64,000 nucleotides of DNA from Dermatemys mawii (GCA_007922305.1 ML677348.1:14532616-14596615), one strand, 5' to 3'. Counted from the stretch's first letter, positions 21,590 through 32,658 are shown. Made by a program: numbers and translations. The notes: a model not told the origin generated them from the letters alone.

Positions 21590-23439
21590 TACCCCCTCTT
21601 CTTCGAGTGATGGGCTCTATTGTGTTCCACTGTGGGTGTCTGGCAAGCAGTACATAAGTAGAATGAGGGTACGAGGTAGATAGCAGAGCTGAGCTGAGTA
21701 CTTCTGTCCCACAGGAGGCATCAGCAAACAATGCCTTTCAAATGTGTGAATGGAACCCCATGAGGTGAGGGTAAGAAGGAAGATTTGATTGTATTCCACT
21801 CAATCAGCTGCCTGAGATCTATTTGGAGATTCTCTGGGTGGAGATGGTGTGTCCACTGACTCTTTTAGTTATAGTGATGAATAGTCTCGGGGATTTCTTC
21901 ATTGATTTTTTTTCTCTACAGAGAAGGTGGATGGTATGTGCTGATTGCCATCAAGTGGACTCACAAGACACTGATGAACAAACCTAATGTCTTCAAAGAT
22001 AGGATACAGTCCAAGATGAAAGGAAAATCTATAGTCTCAGAGAATGCTTCGATAAGCCTCAAAAGAGAAAAGCATTTCCATTTAGCTAGGCAACACTTTC
22101 TAGCACTGTCCTTTCTACTATTAGAAAGGATGTCTTGTATGGCTGCGAAGCATGAATGTTCTAAAGATGATGCCTATCCAGATACCAAGCCCTGAGGTGG
22201 AGTGGACATGGATCAGGGTGTCCCATCTTGCTGTTCTACTGGATCAGGAGCTTGGGAAATGTTGGGAGGATGATTGGTGGTCAGGATGTTATGTGCAGGA
22301 GGTTGGGAAATCAGAACCATCTGGGCCAGAAGGCAGCAATCAGGATGACCCGTGCTCTGTCCTGGATTTAACATAGAACTTGTGGCTGAAGTGGTAGTGC
22401 AGGGAAGGCATAGTTGAGTTTGTCTGATCAAGGAAGAAGCAGTGTGTCATCCCAGGAGTGGCAACCTGGTACTCTTCTGGACTGTGTGTGTCTGTTCAGG
22501 AAGAAAAGCTTCTTGTTTACACTAAAAACAGAGATGCTGGGAGTACTTGAACTACCAGATCAGGAAGCATCAGCTCCACAGATTCAAGGAAAAGGAACTG
22601 GGCACCAATTAACCCAACAGAGAGGAAGCCAAAAAGTAGGCTTGTCAGCCTATCATAAGAGTTAAAGAGGACCACAAAGCATTCTACATGACTGGAGGCA
22701 GACAAAAATGGGCAGGTTGTGACTACCAGAGAAACGAGGACCATGAGGAATTGCACACGCTAGAACTACCCTGTCCTTACTAGATTCTCAGCGTGGAAAC
22801 TGCAGAAAGTCTCTCTGAAGACACAGTTGGTTGAATGGAACAGAGAGCTGTACAGGACATATCTAAGGATGGCTGCTCAGCCCAACCCACAAGACAATCA
22901 AATGCGCCCACAAAGAGATCCCCAGCCATCCAAGACAGACAGATTGGAAAGAATGCTCTGAAAGGGACAAGTGGACAACAGGATGGTGTGTGTTCTTTCC
23001 AAAAGTCAAAATAGGAGATGTGACTGGATACGCCTCTGAAGCGGATGGGCAAAGAAGTCCTGACAATAATGCATATTAGCACTAGCAACGCTGCTTCGCA
23101 TGATACCGCCCAGACTATAGATGACTTCAGGGAACTCAGAAGGCTACTAAAAGGAGGAATGGCCAAGTAATCTGCTACAAGATCCTTCCTGTCCCCGTGA
23201 GCAAAGAGAGAAGGCTGAAGATTCTGGAAGTGAACTGCTTGCTGGGTAAGTGGTGTAAGATTTTGGTTGGTGCAACATTATCTTCTGTAGAGAGATGGAG
23301 GCCATCGAAACTGTACAGCTCTCTCTCAGAAGAAGTGGAAACAGCCTTCTAAGGGACAGGCTAGCTGAACTGGTCAGAAGGATGTTAAATTAATAACAAA
23401 AGGAGAGGGTGAAAAAGGGAACACATGAGCACTCATTTA
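21590..23439. other. Probable unclassified repeat; no gene seen
   Basis: Moderately GC-rich. Several frames of 70-130 codons occur on both strands (for example 22780-23166 minus) with no recognisable domain. The left edge resembles the preceding long-TIR element. It may be the interior of a larger transposon that resumes at 24.5 kb beyond the CR1 fragment, but I cannot show this. Confidence 0.3.
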
Positions 23440-24492
23440 GCACAACTATCAAGATGTCAAGAACAAAAATCAATCAAGGCATCAAGAGACATGAATAAAA
23501 GAAATTAATTGGCTACAAAGCAATTCTAGGATCCTGAGTAATAAACAAGAGGAATTGCTCCTTTATAAGCATAAATTCAGTCTAGTTGGTATTACTAAAA
23601 CCTGGTGGGATGAGTCACATGGTTGAAATGTTAATCACTGGTTATAACATTTAGGAAGGATGAAGTGGGCAAAATGGGAAGGGGGAGTGGCACTCTTTCA
23701 AAAAGTGCATTATCCATTTCTGAGTCACTGACAATTCGGAAGCAAATAAATCTTAAATGAGGATGAATCAGTGTTCTACTAGATAAAGTGCAATTTGGGG
23801 AACTAGTTGATGTCTGCTACAGATCACCAAATCATACGAGACAGGATAACCAGCTCTTTAAGCATGTATCTATTAGGAGTGGTGGGGAAAGCTGCATTAT
23901 CATGGAGGATTTCAATCTGAATGACATATGCTGGTGGCCTGATACAACCAGAGCTAAAACATCTTTGAAGTTTCTAAAAAATTATAAATGAGAATTCCTA
24001 ACTCAAAGTATTCAGTCCAAAATGGGGGAATTCTGTATTAGAACTGATCTTGACAGACAAACAGGAATTAATCCCAGAACAAAAAATTAATAGTTACTTA
24101 GGTGCAAATGATCATGACTAAATATAATATGATCATTTGCACTTAAGTATAAACAAAGTAAGTCCAAATCGGTAATATAGTGCTTTAAAAGGACCAATTT
24201 CACAAAGCTGAAAATAATTATGAGATCAGTTGGAAAGAACTTACAGAAAACTATGAATGATATTTGAGAGTGGTTTAAGAACATGATGTCCAAGATGACA
24301 CAGTAAAAAAGAAGGCTATGCTGATTAAAAGTCAGTTGGTTTATATGGGAAATACAGCAGCTATATAGATAAAAAAAAGATGTAACAAGTGGGAAAAAAG
24401 GAAAGTTGACAACAACAAATATAAATTAGAAGATAGGAACTGTAGAAAATTTGTAAGGGAAGCAAAAGGAAACAAGGCGAACTCTATTGTCC
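23440..24492 (+). pseudogene. CR1 LINE ORF2 fragment, endonuclease domain
   Basis: Degenerate CR1 ORF2. Around 23550 the sequence reads NKQEELLLYKHKFSLVG and ITKTWWDESH. The frame 23788-23991 contains VDVCYRSPNHTRQDNQLF and IIMEDFNLNDICWW. These match the CR1 endonuclease order (..YRPPN.., then GDFN.P.I.W); the key G of GDFN is E here. Further on come the segments between the endonuclease and reverse transcriptase, ending near EAKGNKAN at about 24480. There are many stops and frameshifts. No reverse transcriptase core is kept. A 19-bp inverted repeat lies within it (24097-24147). Confidence 0.8.
24097..24147. repeat. Short inverted repeat inside CR1
   Basis: GTGCAAATGATCAT at 24102-24115 pairs perfectly with ATGATCATTTGCAC at 24129-24142, extending to about 19 bp with one mismatch and a 13-base loop. 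CR1 ORF2 has a naturally similar segment here, so it is probably part of the LINE and not a separate signal. Confidence 0.85.
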
Positions 24493-25639
24493 TTAATTCT
24501 GCTGTCTGTAAGGAAGAGTTTTATATGGTGCCACCAAGAAGAGCGGTTCCATAGCAAGGGGGAATGAAACCTGCATCATGGTGTTGGCTGGTGGGAGGAC
24601 TATTGGTGCCAGGCATATGGAGACCAATGCCTCATCACGAGGGCCCTGAACTGTGTCAGTGGAGACTGGGACTGCAATTCTGGCGACCTAGGCCATCTAA
24701 CCGGGGACTTAGGATGCAGGGTCATGGACCCTGCTCAGCAGTGTATAACTGCCCTCTGAGGTCGTCCCAGTGTTGGCGTGCTCTTAGAGAAGGAAGCCTT
24801 TGCCACTTCCAACACAGTATGTGGCACCGGAGGGGCTCTCTGGTCCTTAGTCACCTCAGATGTGGGAGGCAATGTCAGGTGCCTGTATTCCTATCACTCA
24901 TAGGTGTTGGAAGTGGATCCTTGGAGTGCTGGGGGATCTAAGCAAGGAGGCACCTCTGTGATGCTCCAGAGTGGATAGGTGGCCAGAACTGGGTCCTTTG
25001 CCCTATGCACTGACCTTCCTGGCTCAGTGCCAGGGAGCTTCACTTCTTCGGGTGCTTCTTAGGCATTGGCAAAGCGAATCGGTGTCGAATGGAGCTCGGT
25101 GCCAGCGCACTCTTTGCCGACATCAAGGTGCTAGGTCAGGAGTCAGAAGACTCCAATGCTGGGTAAAGCACGGCCTCCTGGAGGCAAAATGTCCCACTCC
25201 TTCCGAGTTCTGGGTCAAACATTCTTAAAAATCCGACACTTGTCTTTTACATGTAACTCTTCCAAGCACTTTAAGCAGCTGCTGTTGGGGGTCGCTAACA
25301 GGGTTAGGCAGAACCAGGCTTGAAACCCAGAGACCAACGCATGAAGTTCTATTCCGTTAACTTGTTAGAAGTCTGTGTTATATAGTCTTTTGTTTGCACA
25401 TAAGATGGGATTTATTGCACTGTTTTTGCTATACTATTAATTTCTTTATTTGAAAACAAACTCATCTTTATCAGCTCACAGTATATACTGCAGAGTGCAT
25501 AACAGTACTCAAAACATCCACTACTTATAATTGTATAGGACCACTGAGCTCATGGGTTTAGTGAAACATAGAACTTGATACCTATAAATATACAAACATT
25601 ATAAAACACTATTCTTGACAGACTCCAAAACTTCAGGCC
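24493..25639. other. GC-rich unclassified repeat-like stretch
   Basis: From about 24540 to 25330 the base composition shifts to GC-rich with repeated GGTGCC-type phrases (CGGTGCCAGCGCACTC, AAGGTGCTAGGTCAGG) and ends with TTTTACATGTAACTCTTCC and TGTTGGGGGTCGCTAACAGG, which I recall as part of a dispersed turtle repeat. Two plus-strand frames of 125 and 85 codons (24564-24941, 24971-25228) have no recognisable domain. After 25330 it turns AT-rich and featureless. Confidence 0.35.
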
Positions 25640-25879
25640 TAGAGCACTGTCCAGCACAGAACATTACATTGACCATTAAAGTGCTTTTTCAAGGCCTCCC
25701 TTAATAGCATAGCTCCATATTGAGATCTTGTAATGGCTCTTGTGCCTGGCTGTTCAGACAGCCACTCCACCTTCATGCTCCTTTGTCACACAGATATTAT
25801 GCAGGATACAAGAAGGAGCTAAAACCTTTGGGATGTTTGTCTCACTGAGATCCAGTTTACTTAAGTAGACATCACCAGC

Positions 25880-26820
25880 ATCCCTTCAATCTACAAATTC
25901 ACATTCGGCCATCATTCTGCACCTGCTGAGCTGATAGTTGAATCTTTCAGTGGTGGTGCTGCCAAGGTGGCCAGCTTCATAAGACAGGGGAGCAAGAACT
26001 AAGCTGGGTCCTTCAGGACCACTACTGACATTTCAGTATTGCCAGTGAGAATCCACCAGTTAGAGAAAAAATGTCCCTGCTTGCAGCTTTCTGAACAGTC
26101 CTGTATTCTTAAATATGTGAGTATCATGCACCTTTCCTGACTGATATCACTGACATCAGGGAAGCATCCCTGAGTATCCACTAATGGTTGCATAACCATG
26201 AAAAAGTAGCTCTTTTTATGGCAGGGTGTGCTGGTGCCAAAATACGGATGTGTGCACTCTCTATTGCCCCACCACAGTCCAGGTTCCCCATTGCTGCCAA
26301 TCCATCCAATATGTCCTGCACACTGCAGACAGTAACAGTCTTGCACAACAGGATTAGTGACCCTACATGCTTGTGACATGGACAATGGCTCCCACTGTGG
26401 ATTTTCCAACTCCAAAATGATTTCCCACTGACAGGAGGCAATCCAGGACTGCAAGCTTCCAGAGTGCAATTGCCACTTGCTTCTCCACGGTCAGTGCAGT
26501 TGTCATTCTGGTGTCCCAGATCTGGAAGACGTGGATGAACTCAGCACACAGATCCAGTAATGTGGTATTTTGTATCCAAAATTCTGCATCCATCATCCTA
26601 ATCCTGCATTATGATGCAACCCCACCAGTCAGTGTTCATTCCTTGGGTCCAGAAGCGATGCTCGGCCATCTGCAGCTGCTCTATGAATGCCACCCAACAA
26701 CCTTGAATTGTTTTTCCACTATGTCCCTCAACTATCTGCCCTCCAAGAACTCGTGTCTCTTGAACCCTTTGTGGTTCTTCCTGCAGGTCTGCAAACACTG
26801 GAGGACCATGCATCCAGTAT
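25880..26820 (-). pseudogene. Harbinger (HARBI1-like) transposase, frameshifted
   Basis: In three minus-strand frames the transposase is recognisable. First an N-terminal block with NTDWWGCIIMQD (near 26615), then DAEFWIQNTTLLDLCAEF, EKQVAIALWKLAVLDCLLS and VGNHFGVGKSTVGAIV (26596-26370), then NLDCGGAIESAHIRILAPAH (about 26285-26226), then YFFMVMQPLVDTQGCFPDVS, and last RFNYQLSRCRMMAECEFV (about 25947-25894). In the PIF/Harbinger family the GAIDGTH motif carries the first catalytic Asp of the DDE triad; here it is GAIESAH, with Glu. The blocks lie in different frames, so at least three frameshifts separate them. It is dead as an enzyme and there is no sign of domestication. Confidence 0.85.
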
Positions 26821-27150
26821 TTGCAACATTCATGACAACAATGGAGAGCTGTGTGGGTTCTGTGCTTCTTTCAGAGATTGGGGACAGTGAAACGCACTGT
26901 GCAGGTTTGTGGAATTTGAAATAAAGTGAAAAAATCATCAGATATGAAAGTTGAATGATGGGAACTTGACCCCTTGCTCCAGGTCATCCCTGAGCAACTC
27001 ATTTCTACCTCAACACATAGTGAAGATTTCCCAAAAGGCACTGTGCTGGATGGTGGCACCCTGTTCATGGTGTACTGCACTTTTTTTAAAAAATGAACAC
27101 AAGGACTCCTGGTGAGTGCACACAGCACCAAAGCAAGCAGCCAGGTATGC

Positions 27151-27163
27151 ACACACACACACG
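27151..27163 (+). repeat. Short CA microsatellite
   Basis: Six to seven CA units at the right part of the Harbinger element. Short enough to be of little note. Confidence 0.85.
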
Positions 27164-27244
27164 AGCGATATACTAATTGTGCAGCTATGCACCAACATAA
27201 TTCGAATTGATCTAACTTTATACTGTAGACATGACCTAATCTCA

Positions 27245-28354
27245 AAAACCTTACAAGTTACAGATGTTGGAAAGGAGCAGTTTTTACCTCCTTACATATT
27301 TTGTCACTGGATTAATTATTTTCAACAAATGTTTTCACACGGCTTTAAGCGCATCAGTGTGCTGACACCAGCTGTTGCCTTGGAAACTAGACTGATCAAA
27401 ATGCAATAAGAACAGAAGCAGCCTTAGTCAACAGCTTCATAAGTGTTCCCATGATTAAACAAACATGCCAGGTGTCAGACTTTAAATTATTACTATAAAG
27501 TCTGTTAAATAATTCTGTATGATTAGATGTTCTGTCCACATATATACAAGTAGAATCAATTATGAGGTTCTTTGAACAGACGGATTCTGAGGTTGGTGCA
27601 TCTGTGCTTTTTTCACAGATTCAGATGAGAGATAAAACACATTCCTGGTCATAGACAGCCATTCAATTCCTTAGTATTTCAGGATTTGAGGGGGAAAAAC
27701 AACAGTGATGGAAGATCGACTGCCTTTTCACGTTCCCATATTTCCTGATTGTTGTTGTGGTTCCTGATGCCTTTTCATAGATATATATATAAATCAGCAG
27801 ATTCACAAACAGATAATTTGCACTAGCAAATGCAACATCCTGGTTGACATTTTCTATGAAAAGGCATCAGGAACCACAACAACAAAGCCTGCTTTTCCAT
27901 ATACAACTTATTTCTACATTTCTAAGAATGCTGTATGTGGAGCATCTGCACAGCCTGTCTTTAATCTAAGCATCATATCATATGTGGTCATGCAACATGG
28001 GTCTGTGCTAAAATAAATTACAGTCGCTGAGGAAAAATTTATTTCCTGATCTGTGTATGGGAGGGGGGAATCAGTTATTGTGTATTTACATTGTTTTCTC
28101 CCCTCTATTTTCCATTTAACTTAAGGGGAGGCAGTAAAAAATTTTTAAAAATCAACTACATGCAAGTGATATACAACCCCTGGAAGACTACACAATAAGC
28201 ACATAGTACTGTACTTGTAAATATGAAATGTTTCATACAGCTAAGTATTTCAATGTGCAGGACTATAGACATGCGCATGGGTAACCTCACACCTCCTAGG
28301 TGTGGTGTTCTGTCCCATCTAATGGCACCGAGACCACTTACAGAGGTAGAGATT
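27245..28354. other. No gene seen; contains a perfect hairpin
   Basis: Unique-looking AT-rich sequence. The one notable item is the 33-bp inverted repeat at 27749-27885, listed separately. Confidence 0.4.
27749..27885. repeat. 33-bp perfect inverted repeat
   Basis: The left arm (27749-27781) contains GTTGTGGTTCCTGATGCC and the right arm (27853-27885) GGCATCAGGAACCACAAC; all 33 bases pair with no mismatch across a 71-base spacer that begins with an AT dinucleotide run. No matching target duplication was seen at the outer ends. It could be a very small foldback transposon, or a templated inversion during repair. Its perfect arms contrast with the decayed repeats nearby, implying a recent origin or conversion between arms. 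Confidence 0.95.
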
Positions 28355-28485
28355 CAGGAGTCTGCTCTACAGCCTTAGCTAATAAGCATATGGCTTGAGG
28401 CTCATGCATTTAGTACCAGAGGTCCCAGGTTTGATCCTGCCCGACAATGACTGGGGTCTGTGGGTGTTACATACACCACCACAAC
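28355..28485 (+). mobile_element. tRNA-derived SINE-like element
   Basis: The phrase GGTCCCAGGTTTGATCCTGC contains a B-box-like GGTTTGATCC at 28428-28437 (consensus GGTTCGANTCC), and a TTAGCTAATAAGCATA stretch about 50 bases upstream stands where an A box would be. It is followed by ACTGGGGTCTGTGGGTGTTA. I recall the same arrangement in a dispersed turtle repeat. It lacks tRNA secondary structure, so it is not a tRNA gene. Confidence 0.45.
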
Positions 28486-30009
28486 ACAACGAAGGCCAAT
28501 CCTGGACTCCTTGTGAAGCAAAATCCTTGAGATGCCAATTATTTTTAATTATTGCCTCTACCACAGCAAACACATGCATTATGAATTTGTCCAAGTAAGC
28601 AATGCAGGACCCCACTCTAAGATATCAAGAGGGGAATTTTCAAGTGAACTCTGTTTTCTTAACTCTGCTCCCATTGAAGTCAATAGAAGTGATTTCAATG
28701 GCAGCTTTCAAAGTCTTACACCCCTCCCAAAAATAGTAGAAAACTAAGTATTCTGCACACACTTTGGAATATTCATACCTTATGAACAAAATATTACAAC
28801 ACAGAAAAAGATATTGTACAAAAAAAATCAGGGGAAATTTTCAGAGACACAAAGGGAAGCTATTTACCCAACTCCATTGCCCTTTAATGGGGGTTGAATG
28901 CAGAGGATAGCAGGCACCTGTGATCTCTCCCTCAGCCACCTCCTTTCCCACCATCCTGTTACGGCTACAAGAGAGTGGTGTCTTATTCCCTCTTGCAGTC
29001 CCTCACAAGTGCACCCATCCAACGGCAAATGTTGCTACCTTAACCTCTCTCTGGGTGGAATCCCACATCTCTGCCACAACTGTGGCACCTGAAGCAACAG
29101 CCCTGCTGTTCTCCACTGTGTTAACATTGGCCCAATTGCAGTCGGTCCCTGCCAGAACCATCTTCTTTGGGTGCATGTGTCCAGGGGCTGTTTAAAATGA
29201 CTCAACAATTCCTTCCAAAAAGATCTGTCCATTTGCCCAAAAGCACCCAGCAAGCAGGGAGAAAGGGTTAAATACACAAAAGCCCTGCACCTCTCTCAAA
29301 GCTTACGCAAGCCCCACAGTCTCGGGCACATCCCACACAGCCCCTACTTCAGTCCCACAGCACTGCTGCATGCTCTGTCTATCTCAAGATCTCTCACCAA
29401 GAAGCTCTTGCTTGCTCCCATATCTTTTCCTGTAGATAGGGGGGATTTTTTTATGACTTCATGCTCTTTTGATCTTAGTCTCTGACCCTGGGAAAGGCAT
29501 GTCTGTTCCCTGAGTGGAGACTGGCAGGCAGGGATTTCCCAATGGCTCTGTCTCTTAGGGACTCTTCGTATTCTTTCTGGAGATAAAATAAAATGAGAAC
29601 AATGACGGAGATTGTATCTGACCCAATGGAGTTTGATTAAAGCTTCTTGTATCCCCTATCACACTCCACTGGTCTCCTTTTCCTTTCAGACACTAAGAAA
29701 TGGTATGAATAGAAAATTAAACTCCAGTTTGAGAGAAAATAGTGTCATTGAACAACCTCTCGAAGGTTCTGTTTCTTGCCTTTGCACTGAAACTACGTTT
29801 TGCTGAGTGCCCCTCTAAATTTGTATTCTTGCCATTTGTCTGTTAAAAGCACTGCCATCTGATTTCAAAGCAATAAGCTAATGAAATTTTAAAGTAGCGA
29901 TTTCTCTTCATGGCCTGCTAGACAAACTGACTGATAGACCCAGGCACTGGAAAAAAAAAAATGTTTCCGATGACAGATGGTTGGTGAAGAATTTTAAAAA
30001 CATACTTAC
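28486..30009. other. No gene recognised
   Basis: Around 28.64-28.72 kb, CTCCCATTGAAGTCAATAGAAG resembles the core of a palindromic MITE common in turtles. 28.9-29.6 kb is pyrimidine-rich and somewhat GC-rich with overlapping open frames on both strands but no domain; it could be part of an unknown LTR. The rest is unremarkable. Confidence 0.35.
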
Positions 30010-30140
30010 ACTGAGTGAAATTCACAGTGGTGCTTGTATAGGCTTTCTGCACCATTTCAGCCCCACAGTAAAAGTCATCACAATGTGGTCTCCATGTCAG
30101 GCTCAGGTAAGTTAACACAGGAGCTGGCGATGGGTCTGAT
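30010..30140 (-). other. Candidate 131-bp exon (speculative)
   Basis: On the minus strand the acceptor-like TGTGGCTTATTCTCAAG is followed by an open 131-base stretch reading SDPSPAPVLTYLSLTWRP, then HCDDFYCGAEMVQKAYTSTT and VNFTQ, and ends at the strong donor CAGT|GTAAGTATG. The open frame extends on both sides (29918-30175). A Ser/Pro start with L-W and two cysteines is suggestive of an extracellular domain, but I cannot name a family. A caution: the plus strand here also has a 46-base exon-like unit (30061-30106) with acceptor CTTTCTGCACCATTTCAG and a perfect donor CTCAG|GTAAGT, so at least one of the two is chance. Conservation would decide. Confidence 0.25.
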
Positions 30141-30282
30141 CTTGAGAATAAGCCACACAAATCTATTAATTCCATTTAAATATGGACTAACACCCATGTA
30201 AGTGGCACAGAAGCTGTAACCAGTAATACAGACCTTCGCCTGGAGTAGCAACTATGGGAGGGGGTTTGTGCTTTGCTGCAAT

Positions 30283-30540
30283 AGTGTTGCCAACTCTCAT
30301 GATGTTATCATTAGTCTTGCACTACCTGGTATATTTTTTAAGCCTCAGCTCCGGGAGTCAGGTGATGATGCAAGAATCAACTTTCATTTTTAAAAGAATT
30401 GTCCTCGTGAATGTGGAGAAAAGCTTGAAAACTTGAATCCTAAAGACCCCCCCCAAAAAAAGCCAAAGTAAATTAAAAGAACCCCAAATATTACTTTCTG
30501 AAATCTCAGGATTTTCCAGAACCTGATTAAATTATTGAAC
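30283..30540 (+). repeat. 'gttgccaactctca' interspersed repeat, copy 1
   Basis: Starts AGTGTTGCCAACTCTCATGA and includes CAGCTCCGGGAGTCAGGTGA, AATGTGGAGAAAAGCTTGAA and AAATCTCAGGATTTTCC. The same blocks, in the same order and orientation, recur at 59975-60230, so this is a dispersed family. The left portion TCTCATGATGTTATCATTAG is a decayed palindrome. The class is uncertain (possibly a non-autonomous DNA transposon). Confidence 0.7.
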
Positions 30541-30544
30541 ACAT

Positions 30545-32390
30545 GAAATCGTAAACATTGCTACACTCCTACCCTAGTGCAAGGCCCAGCTGTATGTGAA
30601 TTTCATTCACATACTGAGCACATAAATCCCAATTACTCTTCTCACTGAATTTTGCAATGATCATGACTATAAGAGTGACAATATTTAGGTACTTTGCAGT
30701 CATACTTGGAATCAATCAACATTTCTCCCTCCACATTTTCTTTGTTCTGAGTGGGCACAAACTGCACTGAGCACTACTTTTCTGTCCCTAGGCAAGCTTG
30801 CAGTCTAACACAAGGTCTATTTTAAGTGATATTTCACAAATACATATACCCAGGACTCAGAGCCTGACTAGTTTGGGTACCTAACTTTCAAGAGGTTTAG
30901 AGTTAAAAAGCATACAGTTAGAAAGCATCAGCCATTGCCTTTCCTCCCATAAGCCCCTACACCTACCCCCTCCCAGGAGTAGTTTGGTTGAGCCCTTGAG
31001 AAACCCCATTACTGTCCCCTCTCAGGAGCCCCTGCCTCCCCCAACCCCTCTAGCTCAGGGCTGCTTTGGGGAAGGGATTTTAGGGTCTTCCCTCTGCCCC
31101 ACAGCCAGCCCTGCTTTCCCCCACCTCAGGGTCTCCATGAGGGAGTTGCCATCAAAGCTCAGAGTGGGCAGGAGCGTACAAGCTGGGCACCCTTGCCCAG
31201 CCAGGCAGCAGCACAGGCTCCTTCTCCTCCTTCACAACTCCCCTGCAGGGCTGGACAGTCAGGGGCTCATTTCCACACCATCAGTCCTTGGATGGTGCTG
31301 CCAGCCTCTCTGCAGCCAGCTCTGAGCACCCACAATGGGACCATGAACAGTCTCCCCACCTCTGCCTTACCTAAATGGTACCCTCCTATCCTGACTCCCC
31401 TGGCCTCTTGCCTGCTGATTCAAGGCTTCCTACAGCACCCTGAGGAGAGCTGCTGCAGGGTTCTGGCAGGAGGGGCTAGCAGGTCGAGTGGGACCCAGGG
31501 GTTGGCCATGCTCCCTCCAGAGCCCCAGCATCCCCCTTGCTCCTCATCCTTCCTCCCTGCTGGCTCAATGCTTCCGCCAGGTCTTGGTACTAAGAGGAGC
31601 TGCCGCAGGTTCCGGCAGCTGGAAGGCCTGGTTGCTGGTCACACTCCCACCCATGTGAGGTACTGTGCAGCCATGCAGTCTTAAAGGGAACGGTGCATTC
31701 AACATAATGTTCATTTTTGACTGACACCAATACACAAAATACTCACAAATCTGGTCAAAGTAATGATTCTGTTGCAACCATAACTTTTGCATTTCTAGAT
31801 CTTCATTGGTCAATTTTTTTCAAAAATTATATCTGAGGTTTATTCTAGCACGAAGATAGCTTATTTTGTTTTGGACAGGAAAAAGGCCATAGTTTTCAAG
31901 CTTCTTAATAACCAAAATGTCTTTTTTTTATTATTTCTTCCAAGGCCTGCACCAGTAGGTATGAACTGTGCACTCATAGCATGGCACAGTACATGAGCAC
32001 TTTAAACATGGCACTTTTAGGAGGTGCCAGTATTGTACTCACAAGAATCTTACTGGTGTTTCCATAGTCCCTGAATCAATTAAGTTTAACCCCCATGCAT
32101 CCTCTAATAATCACAGATCTTGGGGGAGAGAAAGGGGAGCAGGGAAAAACCAGACACTACTGATGTGACAAAGGTTGGGCAAAGAAACTTAAAGAAAGGA
32201 AGCTTTTAGAGGGGTACAGCTTAGACAGGCATGGAGCGGCATGTACTTTTCACCTGGGTTAGGAGTCCTCAGGCAAGTAAGTGTTGAAGATTTTCAAGCT
32301 CTGCCAGTATTAATTTTTCGTTTACTATCTGAAATTCACAAGTCAGTGCCTCTTTTCTGAAGAGGTACTAAACGAAATCTGCCTTTAAGG
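30545..32390. other. GC-rich low-complexity centre, no gene recognised
   Basis: 30.95-31.68 kb is C- and T-rich with few stops; it gives open frames of 113 and 163 codons (30984-31325, 31193-31684) rich in Ser, Pro and Leu. That composition is what C-rich DNA gives by chance. No splice signals or domain fit. Flanks are AT-rich and featureless. It may be an unclassified GC-rich repeat. Confidence 0.35.
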
Positions 32391-32658
32391 GCTGGTCTTC
32401 ACTAGCGCAAGGGATCGGCTGTAGATACACAATTTAATAACATAGCTGAAATCGGCATATCTACAGCCAACTTACCTGCCGTCCTCATGGCGGCGGCGGT
32501 GCGCTCTCCCATTGACTCCAGCTTGTGCCTTTTGGCAAGCTGGAGTTACGGAGTCGACGGGGGCGCCGCTGGCGATCGATTTATCGCATCTTGACGAGAC
32601 GCGATAAATCGATCGCCATAAGATCGATTCTCCCAGCTCTAGTGAGGATAAGCCCTAA
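32391..32658. mobile_element. CpG-rich MITE with 18-bp perfect hairpin
   Basis: Ends AGGGCTGGTCTTCACTAG and CTCTAGTGAGGATAAGCCCT are imperfect inverted repeats. Near the right side GGCGATCGATTTATCGC (32571-32587) pairs with GCGATAAATCGATCGCC (32601-32617), and one more T-A pair makes an 18-bp perfect stem with a 13-base loop. CpG density is high (GGAGTCGACGGGGGCGCCGC), unlike the flanks, which suggests a fairly young insertion. No clear 8-bp duplication was found; TA flanks the ends. Confidence 0.8.

Larger units (their letters stand above)
25640..27240 (-). mobile_element. PIF/Harbinger DNA transposon remnant
   Basis: An inactive Harbinger-type transposon read on the minus strand. Its right-hand end near 27235 carries AACTTTATACTGTAGACATG, resembling the '..agtgtagacatggcc' ends of such turtle elements. 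The transposase remnant occupies 25880-26820. The left limit is estimated from similarity of the 25.66-25.88 kb segment to the flank I remember for the family. No target duplication (expected 3 bp) could be fixed. Confidence 0.7.

Noticed and set aside
24564..25228. Frames of 125 and 85 codons in GC-rich DNA
   Set aside because: No recognisable domain; the surrounding phrases resemble a dispersed repeat.
27749..27885. Rho-independent terminator or CRISPR-like repeat
   Set aside because: The genome is vertebrate, the arms are a single pair, and no spaced array or U-tract context exists.
28355..28485. Possible tRNA gene (B box GGTTTGATCC)
   Set aside because: No acceptor stem or anticodon arm; fits a tRNA-derived SINE.
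31193..31684. 163-codon plus-strand open frame
   Set aside because: Lies in C-rich DNA with overlapping open frames; Ser/Pro/Leu composition follows from base content. No family recognised.
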